64,000 nucleotides of DNA from positions 30,412,689 to 30,476,688 of the forward strand of contig NC_135017.1 in assembly GCF_051020955.1 (NCBI RefSeq), read 5' to 3'. The stretch is from Megalopta genalis (lineage: Eukaryota; Arthropoda; Insecta; Hymenoptera; Halictidae). Shown here piece by piece: positions 56,149 to 64,000 of this stretch; positions within the stretch are counted from its first letter, which is position 1, and the number at the start of each line of letters is the position of its first letter. A model generated the notes under the pieces. The model did no database searches, had not been told where the DNA came from, and saw only the letters and a program-made list of their open reading frames with translations. The position numbers and the translations under genes are program-made.

Positions 56149-56424
56149 TACACTCATACACGAAAGTATTCGAACGCTTACGTTTCTAACATTCAATTAA
56201 TAAAATATATGTGTTAAACTGAAGCATTTGATATGATATGACACATATAACAAGGGATGGGTCTTAAGACTGCGTAAGCAAAATTAGAAAATAATTCAAC
56301 AATATATAGCGTTTTTACAGTATATTTATTGTAAACACGTGCCAGAAATGGCTCACAAAAGCATTCGAACGAAACAATTAACAGTTATTTAAATTGAACG
56401 ATTAAAGGTTTTAATAGGAAGTTG

Positions 56425-56938
56425 ATCTATCTTTTACTTTTATAACAGCCCTAAGTCTGTTTTCCATTGAGTGGACCAACTTAGAAGTAACATTTGCATC
56501 TATCGATTGCCATATTTCAATAATATTTCGTTTTAACACTTCTTTCGAAGTAGTAACCATATTTCTTAATCATCTTTCTACTTCATCTCATAAATGTTCA
56601 GTAGGGTTTAAATCAGGACTTTGCGGTGGATCTGACACCACGTGTGGCACGTTATATAATACCCATTCTTTGACTATTTTAGCGACATGCTTCGGATCAT
56701 TGTCAAACTGAAACCAATAATTGCTAGGTAAATTCAATTTTGATATACTGCTTTTTAAATTTTCCTGCAAAATTTTTAAGTATTTCGTTTTGTCCATTAT
56801 TCCATCGATGAAAACAAGGTTTCCCACTCCACTAGATGCCATGCAGCCCCAAACTAATACAGTTCCACCATTATGTTTTATAGTCGGCCGTAGATTTTGC
56901 GGTTCTAATTCTGTGTAATCCAAGAAGAAAGCCATCTA
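56425..56938 (-). pseudogene. Tc1 transposase C-terminal half, left arm
   Basis: The frame 56588-56935 is open (115 codons): LEPQNLRPTIKHNGGTVLVW, GCMASSGVGNLVFI, WFQFDNDPKHVAKIVKEWV and PPQSPDLNPTEHL. D in FDNDPKH and E in PTEHL are 34 residues apart, the DD34E pattern of Tc1. It then reads WDEVER before a stop, and continues to about 56425 with the usual C-terminal SMENRLRAVI piece. The first catalytic Asp is absent. Confidence 0.85.
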
Positions 56939-56943
56939 TTAGC

Positions 56944-57594
56944 AAGAAAAATAAAATTGTACGTTTAAAATTCGCCGAAAAATTTATTTATGAAAATAAT
57001 TCATTCTGGGACAAAGTATTAGTCTCTGATGAGAGTAAATTTAACGTTTTTGGTAGCGATGGACATAAAAGTATTTGGAGGAAAAAGAACACAGAATTAG
57101 AACCGCGAAATCTACGACCGACTATAAAACATAATGATCGATCTGTATTAGTTTGAGGCTGCATGGCATCTAGTGGAGTGGGAAACATTGTGTTCATCGA
57201 TGAGATAATGAATAAAACGAAATACTTAAAAATTTTGTAGGAAAATTTAAAAAGCAGTGTATCAAAATTGGATTTACCTAGCGATTATTTGTTTTCTGTG
57301 TAACAATGATCCGAAGCATGCCGCTAAAATAGTCAAAGAATGGGTATTATGTAACGTGTCACACGTGGTGTCATATCCACCGCAAAGTCCCGATTTAAAC
57401 CCTACTGAACATTTATGAGATGAAGTAGAAAGATGATTAAGAAATATGGTTACTACTTCGAAAGAAGTGTTAAAACGAAATATTATTGAAATATGGCAAT
57501 CGATAGATGCAAATGTTACTTCTAAGTTGGTCCGCTCAATGGAAAACAGACTTAGGGCTGTTATAAAAGCAAAAGGTGGATCAACTTCCTATTA
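56944..57594 (+). pseudogene. Tc1 transposase, right arm, multiple stops
   Basis: It starts slightly further upstream than the left arm, with KIVRLKFAEKFI, FWDKVLVSDESKFNVFGSDG (first catalytic Asp in SDES) and IWRKKNTELEPRNLRPT. It then has in-frame stops (LV*GCMASSG, IL*ENLK) and a frameshift near 57300, where the arm departs from the left-arm sequence at the second catalytic Asp. It is non-functional. Confidence 0.85.
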
Positions 57595-57929
57595 AAACCT
57601 TTAATCGTTCAATTTAAATAACTGTTAATTGTTTCGTTCGAATACTTTTGTGAGCCATTTCTGGCACGTGTTTACAATAAATGTACTGTAAAAACGCTAT
57701 ATATTGTTGAATTATTTTCTAATTTTGCTTACGCAGTCTTAAGACCCATCCCTTGTTATATGTGTCATATTATATCAAATGCTTCAGTTTAACACATATA
57801 TTTTATTAATTGAATGTTAGAAACTTAAGCGTTCGAATACTTTCGTGTAAGAGTATACACCTGTCAGTGGTTTCCACTTCTTCGGATCACGCCCTACCTC
57901 ACAATCTCAATCCTCAGCTCGATCTTTGG

Positions 57930-58009
57930 CGTAATTTCGCACTCGAAGTTATTGCAATTCTAAATCCAAAATAGTTCCTCTGAACTACACTGTATCCATT
58001 TCATACGAC
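57930..58009 (+). repeat. TTTCGCACTCGAAG repeat, interrupted copy
   Basis: TCGCACTCGAAGTTATTGCA, AATCCAAAATAGTTCCTCTG match 48024-48110 in order. The sequence stops at the TTAA where the MITE 58014-58336 is inserted. Confidence 0.5.
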
Positions 58010-58013
58010 TTAA

Positions 58014-58336
58014 CCACTTGCGATGGAAAGACGTGCCACGCACGTCGTAATGCTTTTGTCACAGAATCGCCAACGACCTGGTTTGTACGTCGTCATGCGA
58101 TTGTTACAGAAACAAACGACGTGCATGGCACGTCGGGTGGGATTGTTTGCCAGAGCACAGATTATCATTGCACTGCGTAGCGTACAATTGTCAATATTTA
58201 ACCGATATTCTAAAATGGAAAATAAATTAGTTTAGAAAATATAAATCTTTTTCTGATTTCTGTGACTCGCTCCCCAGCGAGTTACATTGGACCGTACTGG
58301 TACACGCGTCGGTGAATTTTTTGCCAGCGCAAGTGG
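58014..58336. mobile_element. piggyBac-type MITE (TTAA)
   Basis: TTAA at 58010-58013 and 58337-58340. Ends CCACTTGCGATGG and inverted CCACTTGCGCTGG (12 of 13 match). Subterminal inverted words ACGTGCCACGCACGTCG (58031) and CGTGCATGGCACGTCG (58119) recall the palindromic sites of 6736-7477. The 70-codon frame inside is an artefact of these words. Confidence 0.85.
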
Positions 58337-58362
58337 TTAAGTCTGACGTATATGACTAGGGC

Positions 58363-58690
58363 TGGGTAAAAATAGATTTTTGTAATAGTAGATAGATTAT
58401 AAATATTTTTATTTTCTCATGTAATACAGAATTTGGCAAATGATCTTCTTTTGAAATAGTAGTTACATATGGAAATAGCATTTCAAATATATAATATATA
58501 TTTCTAGTTAGATTTTTGAAATAGTGTTTATAAACTATAATAGACTATAAATAATAGGCTATAAATAATAATTAAATAGACTATAAATTTGGCAAACAAA
58601 CATTTTTTGAAATAGTATTTATATATATTTATAGTTTATTTACTATTTCAAAAATCTATTTTTCTCCAGAAAATAAAGTTCAAAAATCTA
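58363..58690. repeat. Array of TTTGAAATAG-type words
   Basis: Begins GGGCTGGGTAAAAATAGATT and ends with its partial inverse AAAATCTACTTTTCCC near 58696. Between are TTTTGAAATAGTATTTATA and ATAGACTATAAAT words in both directions. The inverted ends suggest one decayed element; superfamily unknown. Confidence 0.5.
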
Positions 58691-58699
58691 CTTTTCCCT

Positions 58700-61070
58700 T
58701 CTGCTTACAGAGACAAGTTCGACAACCCGAAAAATTCGATCTTCTTGAAACCCTGCATGCTTGTTGGCGATTTTCAGAAAAGTTTCAAGCTATTTTATTA
58801 TCAGCCACAATTCGTTTCTTCAGGGTCAAAACATCCCTTATGTATGCAGATAGGTGTTTCTCTATTTATTTAAACAGATTATTCACGCGATCACTACCCA
58901 GCTTTTATCTTGCAACAAATTCTGTGACTATAAGAAATTTATAAGAACAATTTCAAAAAATTTTAGTTTATGACTATGGACTATTATGGAGGTGTAGAAC
59001 TGTTTATCAGAAAATAAATCATAGAAATAATAAAATAAAAAAATAATAAAATAAAAAAATAATAATTATTAAAAATAATAAAATAAAAATATTAATCATT
59101 TTTCGATTAATTCGAAAAAATAACGTAACTTGAAATACTGCGGATACGAAACATTAGCGATCAGAAATTTATGTGATAATATTTCGAAAGTGAAATCATG
59201 TGACACGCGGTCTTCGTCTTTGCAAACACAGAATTGGCATTGGAACAAAATAAAAAAGAGGAAAATATATGAAATTATAGCGTTTTCTGCAAGCAATGTA
59301 ATAGTGTTTTCCATTTTTTTTCATTTGCATTATTTTATGAATGAAGGTGGAAGTGGAATGCCATACATATCTTTATGTTATACAGGGCGGTAGTTTTTTC
59401 GAGGTCATCTTTTTTTGGAATATTGTTCTTTATATTCTAGTTAAGAGGCAGACAAAACACTCAACACTCGCCCCGTGCTTCGTGTCGCATCGCGAAGCAC
59501 ATCGTTGTGTCTCCTTTTCTCCTCAAGATCAAGTGCGAGTCTCTCAGACGTTCGATAAAGCAGATTTCTTCATTCGCCCGAGATATATCACGCATTGGCG
59601 ATTAAAAGTTTTCCTGCCGTTTTTCATCTTAATCGAATGTAGCTTGTTCTTGCATTATTTTAATCGAGAACAATTGATATCTGTAAGCAAGTGTTCGTTA
59701 TATTTGTAAATTACTCTTGTAATACGACATATATAATCAAATTTGTTCAAATAATCATATGCTTAATTGTAAGAAACAGTCCTGAAATGAGCAGCAAGAA
59801 TGCAGCAAAAGCAATATGTATCTCCGACACGTTGATTTCTAGAGACAACATTGCCTGCACAATGGTCGGTTTCCATACAAAAAGCGGAAAAAACATATAA
59901 CAACGTAAATTATATATTTGAGCTTTATTTTTTCATTTTATATTACTAGTACATATATTTGGGTTTTTGTTGGGATAGAATAATGAAAACGAAATGTGAT
60001 GCTTTGTTTTCAATTCAATTAAATTATATTGAACACCCTCTACATCTTCGTGTTGCGAACACTGTTCCGTCGATTATTTCTTTGAGAAATGGTTTCAATT
60101 TCTTGATTGTTCATTTCCTCATAATCGACATGAACGGGTCGGATGTGAGCAAAAGTCTACATATAATAAAAAAGAAATAATTTATAATTATTCTCATTAG
60201 TTTCAATAGAGTGCGAACAGTTGAAATATTGATATTTTACTCAACCTATTCAAAACATCTCGCGTAACTCGATAGCTCGAGCATCACGGTATGCAGTACC
60301 GTATCATAGTATGCTTTGTGACACGTGCCATTTTGACATTATTATTACAGGATTTCTCCAGTAGCTACTGACAGCAGTCAATTTTTACTCTGTTATTAAT
60401 GCAAGGCATCGCTCTTCAAAATGCGATCAAAGCGATCACTGAACTCCACCGAACTCATAATTAAAAAATGAAATGAAAATTCAATATATTCAATTGGACA
60501 TAATTCAAGAAATATGGGAGATGAGAAAGGATCCTGTGACATAATTTAAGTACATACTAAATACATTAAATTCTGTAAAAATTATTTATTTTCAAAGAAC
60601 AAGATAATTATAAACGATGATATAAATTTAGGATGATTTGGAGATGGGCTACTTTGAAGCCATGTAGCCCTGTTCAAAATGAACAAATGGTAAAGAAGGT
60701 CATAGTAAATGATAAGCCATATAAAGCTTTTAAACACCAACTAAGGCCATTTTGTTCCATTTATTCCTCCACCTTACATACAAATTTTGAGAATTTATTA
60801 AAACCGTTGGATCTCAACAAATAGATTTAATTCCAAAATCAATCCGGCAAATAGTTTTATCATTTTCCACCTGATACGATTTAATCGTGAAGGCATGTGA
60901 TGGTGGATTTTGTCTCTTCCGATCGTTGTTGCTTTCGACGAGTTGAATCGTTTCAGTTAATGTAGACATATCATAAAAAGAGAACATATTTTGCGTCTTC
61001 CTTAACGAATAAAAAGTTCTAATTGAAAGTTCAAATAGCGAAAAGTATTCAGGTTATGCCCATAACTAAA
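58700..61070. other. No gene recognised
   Basis: Mostly AT-rich. Frames plus 59341-59709 (122 codons) and 60633-60824 have no motif. ATACAGGGCGGTAGTTTTTTC near 59380 resembles a DNA-transposon end with no partner. Confidence 0.35.
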
Positions 61071-61207
61071 TGTATTGGGTTGGCAACTAAGTAATTGCCG
61101 ATTTCAGTTATAGATGTCTCTCACTTCCATTTTTATGATATCCGTAAATGTTATATTACAAAATTATTATTATTATTATGTTATTTTTTATTATCCGCGA
61201 ATGTTAG

Positions 61208-61584
61208 CAACTGGACAAATTGAATGCAGCGGTCAAGGAAAAGCGACCAGAATTGGTCAATCGTAAAGGTGTCATTTTCCAGCAGGACAATGCTAGGCCG
61301 CACACGTCTTTGTCCACTCGGCAAAAATTGATGGATATTGGTTGGGAATTGATGTTACACCCACCATATAACCCTGATCTCGCACCATCGGATTACCACT
61401 TATTTCGATCCCTGGACAACTCCCTTCGTGGTAAAACTTTTAATGACGATGACGCGCTGTAAAATCTCACTTAACTCAGTTTTTGGCCGAAAAGGATCAG
61501 ACTTTCTACGAGCGTGGAATTTTCAAGTTGTCAGAGAGACGGCAAAAGGTCATCGAACAAAATGGAAAATACATTACAGATTAA
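61208..61584 (+). pseudogene. mariner transposase C-terminal fragment, frameshifted
   Basis: Same fragment as copy 1, with QQDNARPH for HQDNARPH and YNPDLAPSDYH. A two-base gain (GACGCGCTG against GACGCTG) at about 61456 ends the frame early at 61462. The rest (SDFLRAW...) is readable only in a shifted frame. The original stop codon TAA now forms part of the TTAA used by the piggyBac insertion. Confidence 0.9.
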
Positions 61585-62266
61585 CCCTTAGCGGACGACG
61601 ACTTTTTCGGCAGAGTCAGGTAGCAGGACGAGGCGATTTTTGCAAATATGTCGAGTGTCTTATATGGTACAATAAAATGATCTTACATATAAATTATCTT
61701 ACAAAAACGTTATGTTTCGTTAGTTTATCTATATTCACACTTTTATGAACATAATTTTACAAAAATTATGATTTGTAGTTTCGTTCGGTGTGATAGTTCA
61801 TAAAACATTGACCAAGATGCATTCTTGGTTTATCTAGACATGTATCAAAGAAATAAGTCATCTCGTGTCTTCCCTCTGGTTTGTTTCGACTGGAACAAAC
61901 TTTGCAATCTTTCTTTGTGTCAGTAACAATTACATGCAGTTTCCCGTTTGGACGAATTTCGTCAGAGTTGGTCGTCGAACTTGAAGATCTATCTCGTGGT
62001 TGACGAAAATCTCCTCTCAATTTGTTGATCAAAATTTTGCGAAAGTTCAAACGTGTAACTGGCTGTTCGTTTCTCTGCCTTTTTACATGTTTGTAGAGAA
62101 AATAATTTGTGCCACCACTTCAGGGACTTTCTCATAAAACAGTACGTTGGATAATGTTCGAGATAACGAAATTTAACATAAACACCGACTGTCGCCTCTC
62201 GCTCGCCATTCGTCCTGCCGCGCGAAATGCCGTGACGACCGAGAGTCGCTTCTCGTCCGCAAAGGG
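61585..62266 (-). mobile_element. piggyBac-like element nested in mariner
   Basis: TTAA at 61581-61584 and 62267-62270; mariner copies 1 and 2 have a single TTAA at the matching place, which proves the duplication. Ends CCCTTAGCGGACGA and inverted CCCTTTGCGGACGA (13 of 14). At 682 bp it keeps the transposase C-terminus on the minus strand, so its 3' end is at 61585. Confidence 0.95.
61766..62147 (-). pseudogene. piggyBac transposase C-terminus, deleted
   Basis: An RKSLKWWHKLF piece near 62145-62110 matches the RK--KWW-K-F motif. It is joined by a deletion or frameshift to YFLYKHVKRQRNEQPVTR, as in the ILYK segment. The main frame (61766-62050) then carries LNFRKILINKL, KDCKVCSSRNKPEGRHEMTY, FFDTCLDKPRMHLGQCFMNY and HT. 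That is the piggyBac C-terminal zinc-binding end (C-x2-C...C...KP--H---CF--YH). The DDD catalytic core is missing. Confidence 0.85.
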
Positions 62267-62399
62267 TTAAACTTCATTCCAAGTAAAAAAAAATTTTTTA
62301 TTTCATTGAACACAAATCGGCAATTAGTTAGTTGCCAACCCAATACATAATTCTAATAGAAACATCCCGAAAATATGTCGCATAGCGGCGGCAAAAGCA

Positions 62400-62870
62400 C
62401 GGATACCAAAGAACAAAGAAATTTCTACACTCGAATGCTATTTCGAAAGAACGCGTATTCGTGTTGATAAATGCGTGAGTCACTATGTTACCGAGCATAA
62501 ATTAGAATAACCTAACACCGACGCACCAAGGGACTACGTCGGCCTCAGGTGTTCGAAATGGCCGAGCAATCGATTCCTGTTTAGTTGGAGGAGCTCATGG
62601 CTTACCGACTTCACCGCAAGGTCCCAGTATGCCCCAACCCAGCTAGAAAACTCCCGAACGCGAGATAGCATCGGTCTATCTGCTATTACGGAAGCATGTT
62701 CCGACGCTCTGACACTTGTCGTCCACCGATTCCCTACCGCTGTTCGCTAAAACAGTACGAGCCGATGGCAACTTTTCCCGTTCACTGCAACAGCAAACGC
62801 AACACCGCCGCACATTGCTACCGATCACGATTCTGCCGAGTCAAATGTCCCCAGAATGAACCGTGTTATG
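62400..62870. other. GC-richer segment, unrecognised
   Basis: A 70-codon plus frame (62696-62908) with several Cys runs into the repeat at 62873, so its end is not native. No domain recognised. Confidence 0.25.
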
Positions 62871-62872
62871 TA

Positions 62873-62965
62873 GGGCAAGTATGTCAATTACTGTGCCCAT
62901 TAAGGTGACGTCCGAAGTTCTCGACAAATTAAATAGTTCTTTTTTGTTACCTATATCGCACTGTT
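62873..62965. mobile_element. Partial copy of the 20255-20746 MITE
   Basis: After TA (62871-62872) the sequence GGGCAAGTATGTCAATTACT then GTGCCCATTAA, GACGTCCGAAGTTCTCGAC matches the inverse of 20650-20746. The other end is not in the window. Confidence 0.65.
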
Positions 62966-62969
62966 TAAA

Positions 62970-63900
62970 ACATTTCACTTACAATATGTTGACGTCTTTT
63001 ATACACAGGCTGTCCCATTTATTGAGACTGTAAAAACTCTCGTAGACGCGTAATTTAAAAGTAAAAAAGTGACGCATGTTCTTTAGTACTTCGAGCGGTG
63101 AGTCAAACGGCGCTACCAGTTTTTTTAATGCGTGGGCGTTTTCAAAATTATTTCAAGGTCACCTTACTTTTTTTTTATCATAAACCTATATTTTTTATTT
63201 CGAATCATGTTCTACGTGAAAAAGTGCACAACCTTTGTCTGAAACATTTTTTTGTAGGTTCAATATTTTTGAAGATATTCAGCTCATTTCCCATGTTTAT
63301 GTCAGGGATAATTTTGTTTTTCTATTAAAATTACAACGTTACTTTCTTCTCTGGAAGGTAAGAAGAATATTTTATTTCATTTAAGAACATGATGTTATAA
63401 ACAAATTGACAGACTTACCTCAGGCTCGCCATTGACGAAATTATTATTTTAGTTAACATTATATTATTATAATAAACCAATAAATGAAAGACATTGCATA
63501 ATAAGCCCAATCATAATTTATGTTATCTTTATAGTCCATTGGGAAAAACATTTTCTATAAAAATTGTTATGTATTTTTCTGATGATTTTTATTTATTTTA
63601 CGTCTAAACAAACTAAAATAAACAGTTACATACTAATATTTATTCTTAGCAACCTTATACTCCTGTAAGGGTTAACTACTTTTTAAATTAGATATTGTGG
63701 TAGCAGTTAAGCAGTCAGCAATTATTATCATTCTCTATTAACGATTTTAATATTATCTTATTATGTATGGGTGTGTTAATGTTTAGTCACTGTTGTACGT
63801 ATATGTATGCGCGTGCGTGTGCATGAAGTACGATGGCATAGTAATATATCGGGAGAATGTGAATGAAAGGAAGATCGAGAGAAAACGTGTTCACAATTTG
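62970..63900. other. AT-rich, no gene seen
   Basis: GGCTGTCCCATTTATTGAGA near 63009 and AAGTACTTCGAGCGGTGAGT-like words near 63090 look like dispersed-repeat sequence, but I found no second copy here. CTGTAAGGG followed by TTAA at 63671 could be an isolated piggyBac-type end. Confidence 0.35.
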
Positions 63901-63907
63901 TTATTAA

Positions 63908-64000
63908 CCTTTTCACTGCCGCGGACGTATATTTACGATATGCTGTTTATTGATCTAAACGTATATTTACATTATTTATGCAAGTTAAGTAAAATTATTT
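63908..64000. mobile_element. piggyBac-type end, cut by window edge
   Basis: TTAA at 63904-63907 is followed by CCTTTTCACTGCCGCGGACG and two ACGTATATTTAC words. CTGCCGCG and the GTATA-centred words resemble the left end of 6736-7477 (CCCTGCCGCG, CGTATACG). The rest lies outside the window. Confidence 0.5.

Larger units (their letters stand above)
56151..57855. mobile_element. Palindromic Tc1-like element (two inverted half-copies)
   Basis: TA at 56149-56150 and 57856-57857. Ends CACTCATACACGAAAGTATT and inverted TACTCTTACACGAAAGTATT. From each end inward runs the same 3' half of a Tc1 transposase, minus strand on the left (56151-56938) and plus strand on the right (about 56944-57855), so the whole element is a 1.7-kb imperfect palindrome. 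Both halves lack the transposase 5' end. TTACGCAGTCTTAAGACCCA and CGTGTTTACAATAAATGTAC-type words are shared by both arms. Confidence 0.9.
61075..62343 (+). mobile_element. Deleted mariner element, copy 3, with nested piggyBac
   Basis: TA at 61073-61074 and 62344-62345. Ends TTGGGTTGGCAAC and its inverse. Total 1269 bp; removing the nested element (682 bp) and one 4-bp TTAA leaves 583 bp, equal to copies 1 and 2. The deletion breakpoint matches theirs. Confidence 0.95.

Noticed and set aside
59380..59420. CAGGGCGGTAGTTTTTTCGA as a transposon end
   Set aside because: No second copy or inverted partner in the window.
1..64000. CRISPR arrays, bacterial operons, rRNA genes
   Set aside because: No regularly spaced direct repeats of CRISPR type, no ribosome-binding-site-led gene rows and no rRNA-like conserved blocks. 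The repeats seen are transposon-derived or microsatellites.

Overview
The window looks like non-coding insect DNA, and I found no host gene that I can name. It is AT-rich, has many AT and GA/CT microsatellites, carries a TTAGG-type telomere-like motif near 12.47 kb, and holds a transposon load dominated by Tc1/mariner and piggyBac relatives. A hymenopteran (ant, bee or wasp) is my best guess; that is inference. Nearly all long reading frames lack a recognisable domain. The frames I can recognise are transposase or reverse-transcriptase remnants.

Layout. 1-7.5 kb: foldback repeats, then piggyBac-type (TTAA) elements at 1425-2461, 4457-4836, 6234-6554 and 6736-7477, with a duplicated Tc1/Tc3-like helix-turn-helix fragment at 4848-5676. 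7.5-15 kb: a two-copy tandem duplication, a 583-bp deleted mariner (9792-10374), a GC-rich island with tetranucleotide arrays (12.0-13.5 kb). 15-24 kb: two piggyBac-type elements in tandem sharing one TTAA, a foldback element, an inverted repeat around AT satellites, a TA-flanked MITE. 24-34 kb: GA arrays, a broken LINE 3' end with RNase H remnant (minus strand), several copies of a ~100-bp dispersed repeat, hairpin MITEs. 34-46 kb: a 57-bp minimal MITE, palindrome arrays, a pogo-like HTH fragment, a long inverted repeat, a broken piggyBac transposase end, a second GC-rich island, a TIR element with a nested MITE, and a Tc1-type MITE. 46-64 kb: a solo LTR, a hAT derivative with 8-bp target duplication, a second mariner family, a second 583-bp mariner, more hairpin MITEs, a palindromic Tc1 element, and a third 583-bp mariner with a piggyBac element inserted exactly at its stop codon.

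How the pieces relate. Almost all elements are non-autonomous: they keep terminal repeats and target-site duplications but lack a complete transposase. Three mariner copies share the same internal deletion, so the deleted form itself multiplied. At least nine elements have both a TTAA duplication and matching inverted ends, and two more have one such end. Four copies of a fully palindromic TA-flanked MITE, the palindromic Tc1 and several foldback elements could all fold into long hairpins if transcribed. Five GC-richer islands (12.0-13.1, 42.3-43.15, 51.7-52.16, 55.79-56.15, 62.4-62.87 kb) are the most likely places for unrecognised host exons or promoters.
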